From JAJEFO01 sp965221845 (GTDB lineage: Bacteria > Pseudomonadota > Alphaproteobacteria > Rhodobacterales > Rhodobacteraceae), in contig OZ244919.1 of assembly GCA_965221845.1 (NCBI GenBank), positions 1 to 64,000 on the forward strand: 64,000 bases of DNA, given 5' to 3'. Position numbers and translations under genes: made by a program. Below, piece after piece: positions 19,866-29,212 of this stretch. Each line of letters starts with the position of its first letter. Positions within the stretch are counted from its first letter, which is position 1. Under the pieces are notes generated by a model. That model saw nothing but the letters and a program-made list of their open reading frames with translations. It made no database searches and was not told the DNA's origin.

Positions 19866-20453
19866 ATGAGAGCCTTGCGATTCCTCAAGCTTGCCGTCGT
19901 CCTGCCGGCTCTCATGTCGCTGTGGAACTGCGGCGCGAGCACGGCGCGGCCTGATCCCCCGGGCGATGAGAGGATCGCCTCGCTTGAGGGCATGATCCTT
20001 GCGCTCGGGCCGGAGGTGAGCGCCGAGGAGGCCGGGCGCGCTGCGCGGGTCGCCTTTCGGCATGCCCGCGATCTCGCGGCCCGCTACGAGATTGCGGGCC
20101 CGCCCTTGTGGCACAACATGCAGGTGAACCTGGGGATCAAGGAGCGCGGCCTTTGCTGGCACTGGGCGGAAGACATGGAAGCGCGCCTGCAGGCCGAACG
20201 TCTGGAGACGCTGGAGATTCACAGGGCGGTCGCGAACGCCTTCAGCCCGCCGCTCATCGAGCACAGCACGGCGATCATTGCCCGGAAGGGCGACGGCCTC
20301 GAGCGCGGGATCGTGCTTGATCCCTGGCGTCTGGGCGGCGTCCTGACGTTCGTGCCGGTTCTGGAGGATCCGGACTACGACTGGGAGGACCGGAACGGCG
20401 TGTTCGAAAGGAGGCGGCGGCGCCAGGCGATCCGGGCTGCGGTTCCCGGCTGA
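19866..20453 (+). CDS. Conserved-looking exported protein with a Cys-His-Asp pattern
   Basis: A 195-residue product whose first 22 residues (MRALRFLKLAVVLPALMSLW, then NC) are a signal with Cys22 at an imperfect lipobox, suggesting a lipoprotein. I do not recognise a named family. The body has LWHNMQVNLG, then Cys97 in GLCWHWAEDM, His133 in IEHSTAII and Asp152 in VLDPWRLGG. That order and spacing are those of papain- and transglutaminase-like folds, so a periplasmic cysteine hydrolase is plausible, as inference only. ATG 19866 is chosen because it begins the signal; the frame is open upstream without recognisable sequence. It converges with the MFS gene. Confidence 0.65.
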   Translation: MRALRFLKLAVVLPALMSLWNCGASTARPDPPGDERIASLEGMILALGPEVSAEEAGRAARVAFRHARDLAARYEIAGPPLWHNMQVNLGIKERGLCWHWAEDMEARLQAERLETLEIHRAVANAFSPPLIEHSTAIIARKGDGLERGIVLDPWRLGGVLTFVPVLEDPDYDWEDRNGVFERRRRRQAIRAAVPG

Positions 20454-20611
20454 GCCTTCGCCGGTCCCAGGGCCGCCCCATGGCCGGATCCGGGATCCCG
20501 GCCACGTCGCGGAGCCCGTGCTGCACGGCCGGAGGAATCCAGTCGGAGCGAGGCCCGGGCAGGGCGCCTGCGTCGGCGTGGCCCCGGCGCCCCGGATGGC
20601 CTCAGCCGCCG

Positions 20612-21835
20612 TCATTCCTCGAGGCAGCGCGCCAGCAGAAAGGCGAGCGTGGTGAGAACGAATGCCGCCGTCGCGAGAGGCAGCAGCGTTCCGTCAAAGG
20701 CCTGGCCGACCGGTGCCGCTATCAGGATCGAGACCATTGTCGCGACCGACGTGATGATCGACGCGGCAAGCCCGGCCATGTGCCCCATCGGCTCCAGCGC
20801 GATGGCGTTGATGTTTCCGAGCCCGAAGCCCGCCAGCTGGAAGACCGACGTGCACCAGAGAAACCCGACCGGAAACAGCCATGACGCCGGAAGCGTGCCG
20901 GAGGTCATTGCAAGCAGGAAGGCGCCGGTGAGGCCGCTGTGGACCAGCAGGGCGACCTGGACCACCTTCCGCATCCCGACGCGCATCACGATGGCCGCGT
21001 TCATCAGGCTCGATCCCGCGGCGAGCGCCGCCATCAGGGCGAACCAGAGCGGGAAGCCGGCGCCGCGCCCGAAGACCTCCTCGAAGACCTGCTGGCTGGA
21101 GAGCAGCGTTGAAAACAGCACGGCGAAGAGCAGCGACTGGCAGCCGGTGGCAAGGACGACCTGGCGGCTGGAGAACACCTCGAGCAGGCCGCCGGCAAGC
21201 TCGCGGACGCGAAGCCGCCGCCGGTTCTCCGGCGCCAGCGTCTCGGGCAGCCGGAGCAGCAGCCATCCGGTCGAGACGATCGAGAAGACCGCGAAGGAGA
21301 CGAAGATCGCGCGCCAGCCGAACCCTTGCGCGAGCAGCCATCCGATCGATGGCGCAAACACCGGCGCGAGCGTGAACACCAGTATCACGAAACTCAGGAT
21401 CCGCGCCATCTCCCGGCCCTGGAACAGGTCGCGCACGATCGCCATTCCCGCAACCCGCGGCCCGGCCGAGCCGACACCCTGGAGGAGCCTGGCAAGAAGC
21501 AGCGCCTCAAGGCTCTGGGCCAGGGCCGCAACCGTCGCGGAGACGATGATGATCACGGTTCCCGCGGCCGTGACGGCACGGCGGCCGAAGGCGTCGCTGA
21601 GCGGTCCGGCAAGGAGCGTCCCGACGCCAAGCCCGATCATGAAGGACGCCACGACGAGCTGCGCGCGGTTGGGGTCGTCCCGGCTGAGCGCCGCGCCGAT
21701 GTCGGGAAAGACCGGGAGCATCGCGTCGGTCGCGAAAGCGACCGTTGCCGCCATCATGGCGATGATGGCGACGAGTTCCGCACGGGACGTCGTGATCGAT
21801 GCGCGACCGGACTTCTCCCGCGCGATGCCGCTCAC
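20612..21835 (-). CDS. MFS drug:H+ antiporter, Bcr/CflA type
   Basis: About 407 residues with 12 predicted membrane helices and the Bcr/CflA layout: TM1 then LPVFPDIGAAL, the MFS A-motif loop GPLSDAFGRRAV, RLLQGVGSAGPRVAGMAIVRD in TM4-5, and a second half with GNINAIALEPMGHMAG. It would export small drugs or metabolites by proton exchange; the substrate is unknown. The GTG at 21835 is chosen since it gives family length; the frame is open to 22042, but that extension is Arg/Pro-rich. The ribosome site is weak, so the start is uncertain. It stands alone, converging with the gene at 19866. Confidence 0.85.
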   Translation of the reverse strand: MSGIAREKSGRASITTSRAELVAIIAMMAATVAFATDAMLPVFPDIGAALSRDDPNRAQLVVASFMIGLGVGTLLAGPLSDAFGRRAVTAAGTVIIIVSATVAALAQSLEALLLARLLQGVGSAGPRVAGMAIVRDLFQGREMARILSFVILVFTLAPVFAPSIGWLLAQGFGWRAIFVSFAVFSIVSTGWLLLRLPETLAPENRRRLRVRELAGGLLEVFSSRQVVLATGCQSLLFAVLFSTLLSSQQVFEEVFGRGAGFPLWFALMAALAAGSSLMNAAIVMRVGMRKVVQVALLVHSGLTGAFLLAMTSGTLPASWLFPVGFLWCTSVFQLAGFGLGNINAIALEPMGHMAGLAASIITSVATMVSILIAAPVGQAFDGTLLPLATAAFVLTTLAFLLARCLEE

Positions 21836-22539
21836 GACGGCGTACCGGCCGGCCCGGACGGACCTGCCGTGAGCCGGGGCCGCCGGTCCGCCGGCCGCGC
21901 GCCCCGAGCGGCACGGGGCACGGAAACGACCGGCGCGGGGCCGCCGGTCACGTCTCGGCGCCTTGCGCGCGCGTCTCTTGCGCGGATTTCCGCGAAGCCG
22001 GCGCCGCGGGCAGGCAGGCGTTCGGTCGCGATCCGAGCGCATTGCCAGGACTCCTCATGCCGGCGCAGCGCCAGGGGCGGATCTGGTCGCTGAGGATGCC
22101 GAGCTTGATCGTCATGCGCCCTCGTTGTCACCCCTGCGCGGCATGCGCAAGACATCGCCCGTCGGGGGCGCTCGCGCTGCAGCGTCGGTTCCGGGCGGGC
22201 GCCAGGCAGCCAGCCGCCGCTTTCGGCGCCTGGCGGCCCGGCATCGGCGCATCCTGTCGCGAAGGATCTCCGGAAACAGGGCTTGCGCCGGCGCAAGCCG
22301 GCCCAGCCCGCCTTCGGTCTCGACCTTTGCGGCCTTTCCGGCGCGTGAGCGCCATCCCGCGGCTCCGGGCCGGGTGGCGGGCGCAGGACGGTCCTGCGTT
22401 CGCGGCGCCCCATGCCGCCAGCCCGTCGGGCCGGCCGCCGTCCTGTTCGGGCCCGCTGCGGCATGCCGCGGCGCATCCGGTCCCATCTTTAACATCTTGT
22501 GAAAAAAAGCTTTATGTTCAATACGTTAAAAAACGTAGT
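21836..22539. other. Intergenic, no gene seen; AT-rich at its right end
   Basis: 704 bp between the MFS gene and the IS1634-type element. The part to about 22485 is very GC-rich with no convincing frame. From about 22488 composition drops sharply (A and T runs such as GAAAAAAAGC and TTAAAAAACG), which marks foreign or IS-flanking DNA. Confidence 0.5.
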
Positions 22540-24490
22540 GGCACTACAGACTTGGATTTACGGGATTTTTGCGCGACGGCTTGTCGGCGGTTTCAGACGA
22601 TGGTCTTGCGCAGGTTCGGGGCCGGGGATGCGATCTGCATCGCCTGATAGATTGCGGCCTGGTCGGCATTCGGGAGCGCGGTGTTGCGCACATGCACCCG
22701 GCGGCCGTCGGGGCGGGCGAAGGCGGTGGTGATGCGGGGCAAGGTCCGCAGGGCGTTGCGGATCGTCGTCCAACTTGCGGTCAGTCCGGTCTGGGCCATG
22801 CGCGTCCGGAGGACCTGGATCGCCTGGTAGGCGATCACCGAGATGAAGAGATGCCCATCCGCGCGGCGTTCCTTATGGTGGTAGATGGGGCGGAGACCGA
22901 GCTCGGACTTGAGGGACCGGAAGACGGATTCGACATCCGTGAGCATCGCGTAGGCTTTCCACATCGCCTCCGCGTCCCAATCGAGACAATTCGACCGCAG
23001 GCTGTAGACGCCGGGTTTCTGCAGCATGGAGCCGTCCGACGGGTTCAGCTCCCACGTGATTGCCACCGCCCGTTTATTCTCCGGATCGGGCGTGACGGTG
23101 ATGGTGTAATGCTGCGCGACCACGGCGTTCGCCTTCTGGAGCTGTCCGATCTTGCGCTGGACATAGGGCAAGGTCTTCCGTGTTCGGGGCTTTGCGAGAT
23201 TTGCGTGCAGATCCTGGAGACCCTGTTCGAACCGATCCTGGAAGTGCGTGATCAGACCGGTCTCCTTCTTCTCCCGTGCTTGCGAGTGGCACCGCAGGAG
23301 AACCTCCGTGTACGGGGTCGCGTCTTCCTCCTGATCTTCCACACGATCGAGACAGACAGCGATCTCCTCCTGCCCGGCGGTTGTGACGGTCGTGGTTGCA
23401 GCGTCGGGGTCGAACACCCGAGCGGGGCTGCGGGAGACGACGAGGTAGATATACCCTTCAGACCGCATCCAGGCGAGGTTCTCCTCGGTGGCAATGCCCC
23501 GGTCCATGACGATGATGCCACCCTTGGGTACGCCGAGGGTGGTCAACATCGTCGCCAGCGTGCGCGCCTCGACGACGTTACCGGGGAAGATCTCGGTCCG
23601 GCGCAGAAAGCCGCTGCTGTCGAGAACGGCGCCCAGCGTGAGGAGGGGCGCATCCGAACGCCGCTCCTTCGAATGCCCGTGCCTCGCCTTGGGCTGGCCT
23701 GAAGCCTCACCCTCGAAACAGGTGTTTGTCAGATCATACAGCGTGACGACTGGCTGCAGGTTGAACAACGTCTCGACCGCGCCGAACATGTGGTCCTCAA
23801 GTGCCTTTTTGTGTTTGAAGAGATGATCGGACGCACGATAGAGCGCCATGTCGCTCAGGGCGCCAAAGTCGATCCCCAGCAGCTCTCCCGTGGCGCTGGC
23901 GGTGCGGAGCCACGCATTCGTGGCCCGCTCGGACCCCGGCTGTGCCATCCGGCCGATGACATTCGCCAGCGCACAGCCCTGTTGTCGTTTATTCAGACCA
24001 AGCGCACACAGTTGATTCGGAATGTCCAGCAGCTTGAGCGCCTCGAGCGCCGCATGTTCGATCCCGATCGACCGCGCATCGCTGTTCTGGAGGGACTGGA
24101 CATCGACACTCTCCCAGTCCGGTGCCTCCGATCGGCGCTCCTGACGCTCCAGGAGACGCTTCACGATCCGCCGCGCCTCTGTCTCGACCGCCGTGGGTAG
24201 TGTCATGAAGTTGAGCGTCGCCTGGTACGTCATCAGCTCGTCCACGCGCTGGCACAGGAGCGGCCAGTCCTCCTGCGCGATGGGAAAGTGGCGTCCCAGG
24301 TTCAATGGCGTCTTCTGCCGGACCTTGTCGCCCTCCCGCCGGCTCGCGACCAGACGGTGGGAAAAATAGGATTCCCCGCTGGATGTGGTGCGTGTTCGGA
24401 TCTTGCGAACAAACATGCGCCCAGCCTGCCGAAAGGCAAGTCGCGGCGCAAGAGACGGACATCACCTTATGTCCCTGCACTGAAGAATCA
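22540..24490 (-). mobile_element. IS1634-type (IS4 superfamily) insertion sequence
   Basis: One transposase gene fills the element. The ends are approximate: reading inward, CACTACAGAC near 22545 on the left and CAGTGCAGGGAC near 24480 on the right (reverse complement) match imperfectly and both lead to TTGCGC, as expected of weak terminal inverted repeats. AT-rich DNA lies just outside both ends. No target duplication could be fixed by eye. Confidence 0.6.
22593..24416 (-). CDS. IS1634 family transposase
   Basis: A 607-residue DDE transposase, the full length for this IS4-superfamily group. Visible parts are the N-terminal MFVRKIRTRTTSSGESY, the catalytic core with VTLYDLTNTCFEG (first Asp), LTLGAVLDSSGF, GGIIVMDRGIATEENL (second Asp), and the C-terminal YSLRSNCLDWD...AYAMLTDVESVFRSLKSELGLRPIYHH (catalytic Glu and the YREK-like region). 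The frame is intact, so the element may be active. Its base composition is a little less GC-rich than its neighbours, consistent with recent arrival. Confidence 0.93.
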   Translation of the reverse strand: MFVRKIRTRTTSSGESYFSHRLVASRREGDKVRQKTPLNLGRHFPIAQEDWPLLCQRVDELMTYQATLNFMTLPTAVETEARRIVKRLLERQERRSEAPDWESVDVQSLQNSDARSIGIEHAALEALKLLDIPNQLCALGLNKRQQGCALANVIGRMAQPGSERATNAWLRTASATGELLGIDFGALSDMALYRASDHLFKHKKALEDHMFGAVETLFNLQPVVTLYDLTNTCFEGEASGQPKARHGHSKERRSDAPLLTLGAVLDSSGFLRRTEIFPGNVVEARTLATMLTTLGVPKGGIIVMDRGIATEENLAWMRSEGYIYLVVSRSPARVFDPDAATTTVTTAGQEEIAVCLDRVEDQEEDATPYTEVLLRCHSQAREKKETGLITHFQDRFEQGLQDLHANLAKPRTRKTLPYVQRKIGQLQKANAVVAQHYTITVTPDPENKRAVAITWELNPSDGSMLQKPGVYSLRSNCLDWDAEAMWKAYAMLTDVESVFRSLKSELGLRPIYHHKERRADGHLFISVIAYQAIQVLRTRMAQTGLTASWTTIRNALRTLPRITTAFARPDGRRVHVRNTALPNADQAAIYQAMQIASPAPNLRKTIV

Positions 24491-24732
24491 CACGCCCGGA
24501 AACATCTAAGACACTGATTTTAAAACATGATAAATTCCACCCGATCAAGAAAATCCTCGAATGTGGCCTTTTGCCGCGAAATTTTGTTAAAGATGGGCGG
24601 TGTTGCCGAAGGGTCCCGCGGCCTCGGCATGCCGGTGACCGGCGTCCGCCCCGCCCGGCGCCCGAGGCACCCTATGCCTGTCCGTGGAGCCGCCTCGCCC
24701 CGGAGGGCGGGACGGTCAGGAAGGGTGCCCGC

Positions 24733-25563
24733 TCACGCCCCCCGGAGCCCCAGCATTTCACGGGCCTCCTTCCAGGTGGCGACCGGGCGCCCGTGTCTCG
24801 CGCAGATCTCGGCGGTGCGCCGGACCAGCGCGGCGTTCGACGGCGCGAGCGTTTCGCGGTCGAGCCGGATGTTGTCTTCCAGCCCGGTGCGGCAATGGCC
24901 GCCCGCGGCGACGCACCATTCGTTCAGGACGATCTGGTTTGGCCCTATCCCTGCGGCACACCATTCGGCGTCGGGCGCAAGGCGCGCGAGCGTTGCCCTC
25001 ATGAATTCGAAAGACGCCCTGTCGGCGGGCATGGCGCCCGCCACGCCCATGACGAACTGCACGTAGAGCGGGCCCTTGACCCGTCCATCCGCCTCCATCT
25101 TCGCCGCCTGGAACACGTGGCTGAGATCGAAGGCCTCGATCTCGGGCTTCACGCCGTGTGCCAGCATCTCGGAGGCCAGCCAGGCGACGAGATCGGGCGG
25201 ATTCTCGTAGACGCGGGTCGCGAAGTTGTTGGAGCCGACGGAGAGCGAGGCCATGTCCGGCCGCAGCGGAAGCATGCCCCCGCGCTCCCGCCCGGCGCCG
25301 GAGCGGCCCCCGGTCGACAGCTGGACGACCATTCCCGGACAGTGCGCTTCCAGGCTCTCTTTCAGGCGCGCGAAACGGTCAGGGTCGGAAGTCGGCGTGC
25401 CATCCTCGTTTCGCACGTGGCAATGGACGATGCTTGCGCCTTCCTCGAAGGCTTCATGGGTCGATTCGACCTGCTCCTCGACCGAGACGGGAACCGCCGG
25501 ATTGTCGGATTTCTGCGGCAGGGAGCCGGTGATCGCCACGCAGATGATGCAGGGCTTCGACAT
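24733..25563 (-). CDS. Beta-keto acid cleavage enzyme (BKACE/DUF849, Kce-like)
   Basis: A 276-residue TIM-barrel enzyme of the BKACE family, which condenses a beta-keto acid with acetyl-CoA to give acetoacetate and a CoA ester; 3-keto-5-aminohexanoate cleavage enzyme of lysine fermentation is the founding member. Zinc-binding His47 and His49 sit in IVHCHVRNEDG; the C-terminal GGHCRTGLEDNIRLD is the other family hallmark. Substrates differ widely among members, so the keto acid used here is unknown. It starts with ATG at 25563, lies 239 bp downstream of the peptide-binding protein gene on the same strand, and has no other catabolic partner nearby. Confidence 0.88.
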   Translation of the reverse strand: MSKPCIICVAITGSLPQKSDNPAVPVSVEEQVESTHEAFEEGASIVHCHVRNEDGTPTSDPDRFARLKESLEAHCPGMVVQLSTGGRSGAGRERGGMLPLRPDMASLSVGSNNFATRVYENPPDLVAWLASEMLAHGVKPEIEAFDLSHVFQAAKMEADGRVKGPLYVQFVMGVAGAMPADRASFEFMRATLARLAPDAEWCAAGIGPNQIVLNEWCVAAGGHCRTGLEDNIRLDRETLAPSNAALVRRTAEICARHGRPVATWKEAREMLGLRGA

Positions 25564-25802
25564 CCCTCAGGCCCGTGCCGGCGCGAAGCCGTGCCCAGCT
25601 TCGCGATGGCGGCCCCGGGAGGCGGCGCGATCCCGCCGGGCATGGCGGCAAGCGAAGGCCGGCGACGCGGAAGGCGCCCGCATCAGCGCGTCCTTCATGG
25701 CGCGAGGGCCTTCCGAAACGCCGTTTGCGGCGCATTCAGCCGTGCTGCAATGCGGCAGGTCCCCCGCACGGGCGACGCAGGCGGCATGGCTCCTCGCCGC
25801 CT

Positions 25803-27605
25803 TCACTCCTCATGCCACCAGACATCGGGCTGGAAGCCGATCCAGTCCCCGTACATCGGCAGCCTGTCCGGGTATTTCAGCTGCCTTGCATGCGCGATCC
25901 GCGAGACCGGCGCATGCCAGACGGGAATCACGTAGCGTCCGGATGTGAGGATCCTGTCAAGGGCCCTGGTCGCGGCGACGAAGTCTTCGCGGCGCCCGGA
26001 CGTCAGGAGCCGTTCGATCATCGCCTCTGCCGCCGGACTCCGGACGCCCATCCAGTTCCGGCTTCCCTCGGTGTCCGCGGCATCGCTGCTCCAGTAGAGA
26101 TTCTGCTCGTTCCCGGGCGAGAGCGACAGGCCCCTGGCATACCACGTCATGTCGAAGTCGAACCTGTTCGTGCGCTCCTTGAATTCGGCCGCGTCCACGA
26201 TGGTGACCGTGACTTCGGCGCCCATGCGCTCCAGCGCTGACGCGTAGATGTCCACGATCTGGTGCGTCTCGGTGGCGCCGGAGGAAAGAAGGATCTCGAA
26301 GCCGAAGGCTTCGCCGGCCCCGTTCCTCAGCTTGCCGTCCTCCAGCGACCAGCCGGCCTCGTCCATGAGGGCAAGCGCCGCCCCCAGGCTCCTCCGGTTC
26401 CGTTCGGTGCCGTCTCCGGCAGGCAGCGCGTAGCCTTCGATCGCGCCGGGCAGGAGCTCCGCGGCAAAGGGCTCGAGGAATTCCCGGACGCGGCCCTCTG
26501 CGGGCCCGTCGCTCATGCCCAGGATCGAGTTCGAGAAGTACGACGTGATGCGCGGCTGGGGCTCGCCGTTGATCGTCCGGTTGATGAACTCGAAGCTGAA
26601 GGCCGTGATCAGGGCCTCGCGAACCCGCCAGTCCCGCAGCTGCGGACGTCGCGTGTTCATCGCGAGGCCGCGGATGCCGGACGGACGCCTGTGGGGGATG
26701 AGGGACTTGACCACGTCTCCGGACCGAACGGCCGGAAAGCCGTACTGGCTGCCCCATTTCTGCACGCTGGTCTCGCGCAGGGTGGTCAGCAGTCCGGCCT
26801 TGAACGCCTCGAACATTGCCGCGCCGTCGGCAAAGAACTCCGTCCTGATCTCGTCCAGGTTCGCCGTGCCGCGGCGGTAGGGGACGACCCCGTGTCCCCA
26901 GTAGCCGGGATTCCGTGTCAGGACCACGTAGCGCCCGTGCTCGAAATCGGAAATCACGTAGGGCGCGGAGGAGACCGGAACGACCTCGGTGCCGGAGTCC
27001 GCGAAGTCCAGGCCCTCCCATTGCGCCCTCTTGAGGATCGGGCGAAGGCCGAGGATCAGCGGAAGCTCGTCGTCGCGCGCCCCGAAGGCGAACCTCACGC
27101 TTCGCGCGCCGGTGCGCTCCGCGCTGGCGACCTTTTCCCACGCGCCGCGGTAGCGCGGATGGCCGACGGTGCCGAGCGTCTCGAAGGACCACAGGACGTC
27201 ATCGACCGTGACCGGCGTTCCGTCGGAGAACCGGGCTTCCGGCCTCAGCGTGAACTCGACCCAGGACCGGTCGTCGGGCACCTCGATTGATTCGGCAAGG
27301 AGGCCGTACAGGGAGAACGGTTCGTCGTAGCTCCGTCCCATGAGGCTCTCATGGGCGAGGAAGCGGAGCTGCCACGGGACCCTGCCTTTCAGGATGTGCG
27401 GGTTGAGCGAATCGAAGCTTCCGACCTCTCCCTGAACGATGCGTCCGCCCTTGGGCGCGTCCGGGTTCGCATAGGGCAGGGACACAAAATCAGGTGGTAG
27501 CGCGGGCGCGCCATACATAGCTATGCCGTGTCTTGGCGCGGCATGCCCCGACCCTGCCGCCGCGAGGAGCGCCGCGGCCAGGGCAAGTCTGCGATACGGG
27601 ATCAT
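25803..27605 (-). CDS. ABC transporter substrate-binding protein, family 5 (YejA-like)
   Basis: About 600 residues: a signal peptide ending GHA, then the SBP_bac_5 fold of periplasmic peptide-binding proteins. HGIAMYGAPALP, then YANPDAPKGGR, then FDSLNPHILKG near the N-terminus are typical of YejA, the binding protein for microcin C and oligopeptides. PEARFSDGTPVTVDDV and RGLAMNTRRP are further family motifs. No yejBEF permease or ATPase gene is adjacent, so the partners lie elsewhere or are lost. ATG 27605 follows GGAAGG by 12 nt; a GTG four codons upstream is in frame but directly abuts that site. The candidate sRNA promoter lies divergently upstream. Confidence 0.88.
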   Translation of the reverse strand: MIPYRRLALAAALLAAAGSGHAAPRHGIAMYGAPALPPDFVSLPYANPDAPKGGRIVQGEVGSFDSLNPHILKGRVPWQLRFLAHESLMGRSYDEPFSLYGLLAESIEVPDDRSWVEFTLRPEARFSDGTPVTVDDVLWSFETLGTVGHPRYRGAWEKVASAERTGARSVRFAFGARDDELPLILGLRPILKRAQWEGLDFADSGTEVVPVSSAPYVISDFEHGRYVVLTRNPGYWGHGVVPYRRGTANLDEIRTEFFADGAAMFEAFKAGLLTTLRETSVQKWGSQYGFPAVRSGDVVKSLIPHRRPSGIRGLAMNTRRPQLRDWRVREALITAFSFEFINRTINGEPQPRITSYFSNSILGMSDGPAEGRVREFLEPFAAELLPGAIEGYALPAGDGTERNRRSLGAALALMDEAGWSLEDGKLRNGAGEAFGFEILLSSGATETHQIVDIYASALERMGAEVTVTIVDAAEFKERTNRFDFDMTWYARGLSLSPGNEQNLYWSSDAADTEGSRNWMGVRSPAAEAMIERLLTSGRREDFVAATRALDRILTSGRYVIPVWHAPVSRIAHARQLKYPDRLPMYGDWIGFQPDVWWHEE

Positions 27606-27679
27606 CGTGGCTGCCACCCTTCCTGCAACGTGCCTTTGCGCACCCTAGAGCGCGTTTGCCCGGCTTTCAAACTTTTTGC

Positions 27680-27708
27680 TTGGCGCGCGGAGAGCCTTGG
27701 CGTATAAG
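27680..27708 (+). promoter_or_regulatory. Candidate sigma70 promoter for the small RNA
   Basis: TTGGCG at 27680-27685 and TATAAG at 27703-27708 with a 17-bp spacer. It is followed about 75 bp later by an intrinsic terminator with no coding frame between. Confidence 0.55.
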
Positions 27709-27713
27709 GGGGC

Positions 27714-27788
27714 ACTGCTCGATAGGTTTCTTGCCTGTATGAAACCTGCCTCAACAACTAAGCGCCCGCCTTGTGCGGGCGTTTTTTT
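27714..27788 (+). ncRNA. Candidate small regulatory RNA, about 75 nt
   Basis: Between a promoter-like pair and a strong terminator lies a short stretch without an open frame. It can fold a perfect 7-bp stem, AGGTTTC (27724-27730) with GAAACCT (27741-27747), then a single-stranded A/C-rich linker (CTCAACAACTAAG) and the terminator hairpin. This is the classic layout of a trans-acting sRNA. I do not recognise its family. It is divergent from the peptide-binding protein gene, which it might regulate in cis; that is speculation. Confidence 0.55.
27763..27788 (+). terminator. Intrinsic terminator
   Basis: CGCCCGC (27763-27769) pairs with GCGGGCG (27775-27781) around a 5-nt loop, followed by seven T. 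It is one of the clearest Rho-independent terminators in the window. Confidence 0.85.
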
Positions 27789-27991
27789 CTGCGATGGCCT
27801 GCCTGGACGGCTGCCGGCGGCGGTCGCCCCGCGCTCGTCCCGCCGCCTTGCTGGGAATCCGCTCCGGACGTGGCCGGCAGAGCCTTCCGGCGCTGAAGCC
27901 ACGGCGCCGTCTCCCGGTCCGCCGAGGCCCGCCCCGGACGGTGAGGCCGCCGGATGCGGGTCGCCCCCGGAAGGACCGTCCGCAGGCGGCG

Positions 27992-29212
27992 TCAGCTTGC
28001 CGCCCGGCCCGGCGTCCTGCGCGCAAGCGCCAGCCAGAGCAGGGCGCCTCCCGCAAGCGCGAGGAAAGGGGTCATCGCGAGGTTCACGAGAGTCCAGCCC
28101 TCCACGGCCGAGCCGCCCGTGCAGTTCATCAGCCCGCCGGACGAAAGCGACGCCAGCGTCACGCAGCCGAAGACGATCGTGTCGTTCAGGCCCTGCGCGC
28201 GGCCGCGCTCCCGGGGCGAATGCGCGTTCGAGAGCATCGCGGTTGCCCCGATGAAGCCGAAGTTCCAGCCCAGCCCCAGGAGAACGAGGGCGCCGAAGAA
28301 GTTGGGGAGGCCGGTTCCGGAAAGGGCGACCCCGCCGGCTGCGGCAAGGATCGCGAGCCCGATCGCCACGACCCGCTCAGCGCCGAAGCGCGCGACCAGG
28401 TGCCCGGTGAAGAACGACGGCGCGAACATGGCGAGGACGTGACTCGCGACTATGTCGGCGGCGTTGCCCTTGCTGAAGCCGCAGCCCACCACGGCGAGAG
28501 GCGTGGACGTCATCACGAGGTTCATCAGGGAGTAGGAGACCATCGCGCAGACGATCGCCACCAGCACCTTGGGCGATTTCAGCAGTTCGAGGCGGGATCT
28601 GGCATTCCGGGAGACCTCGACGGCCCTCGGCTTCGGGACGTCCAGAAACAGGAACAGGAATGCGCCGCTTGCGTTGATCGCGACGATCGCGAGGAACGTC
28701 CCGAGAAACGGGACGCCGGCGGCATCGACGGTCACCTTGACCAGCTGCGGGCCAATCACCGCGCTCGCAAGCCCCGCCGCGATGACGTAGCTGATTGCCT
28801 TCGGGCGAAACGCCTCGGAGGCCGTGTCGGCCGCCGCGAACCGGAAAAACCCCTGGGACGAAAAATACATGCCGGCGAACGCAGAGCCGATCAGGAAAAG
28901 CGCGAAGCTTCCCGTGGCAAGGCCCCAGGCCGACAGCGCCGCGCCGATGCAGCCGCCTGTCGCCCCGATCACGAAGCCGGTCGTGCGGCCGTGCCGCTCC
29001 ATGACGCTCGAGAGCGGCGTGGCCGCAAGCATGGAGCCCAGCACGATGAGCGAGATCGGCAGCGTGGCGAGGCAGGCGTTCGGCGCAAGGGACTGTCCGG
29101 CGAGCGCGGACACGGTGAACATCATCGGCATCTGCGCGCCGAGATATCCCTGGGCGATCACCAGGACGGCCAGGTTTCGGCGCGCCTTGGAAGGGAGCGG
29201 TGTTTCCGGCAT
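27992..29212 (-). CDS. MFS transporter
   Basis: About 406 residues with 12 predicted helices. Visible marks are QGYLGAQMPMMFTVSALAGQ in TM1, the A-motif-like loop ATPLSSVMERHGRTTGF, and a second half with FFTGHLVARFGAERV and GLGWNFGFIGATAMLSNAHS, which resembles MFS proteins near the riboflavin/YfcJ-type groups. The substrate is unknown. ATG 29212 is taken; an in-frame TTG at 29248 has a GGAAG upstream and could be the true start. It is divergent from the alkA-like gene with under 100 bp between, so the two probably share a promoter region. Confidence 0.85.
   Translation of the reverse strand: MPETPLPSKARRNLAVLVIAQGYLGAQMPMMFTVSALAGQSLAPNACLATLPISLIVLGSMLAATPLSSVMERHGRTTGFVIGATGGCIGAALSAWGLATGSFALFLIGSAFAGMYFSSQGFFRFAAADTASEAFRPKAISYVIAAGLASAVIGPQLVKVTVDAAGVPFLGTFLAIVAINASGAFLFLFLDVPKPRAVEVSRNARSRLELLKSPKVLVAIVCAMVSYSLMNLVMTSTPLAVVGCGFSKGNAADIVASHVLAMFAPSFFTGHLVARFGAERVVAIGLAILAAAGGVALSGTGLPNFFGALVLLGLGWNFGFIGATAMLSNAHSPRERGRAQGLNDTIVFGCVTLASLSSGGLMNCTGGSAVEGWTLVNLAMTPFLALAGGALLWLALARRTPGRAAS

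Noticed and set aside
21836..22500. Several 100- to 280-codon frames upstream of the IS1634-type element
   Set aside because: All are Arg/Ala/Pro-rich with no motif, start context or family likeness; typical of GC-rich non-coding DNA.
24733..25563. Assignment of the BKACE gene to lysine fermentation
   Set aside because: No kamA, kamD/E, kdd or kal homologue lies nearby, and the family uses many keto acids, so only the family name is supported.
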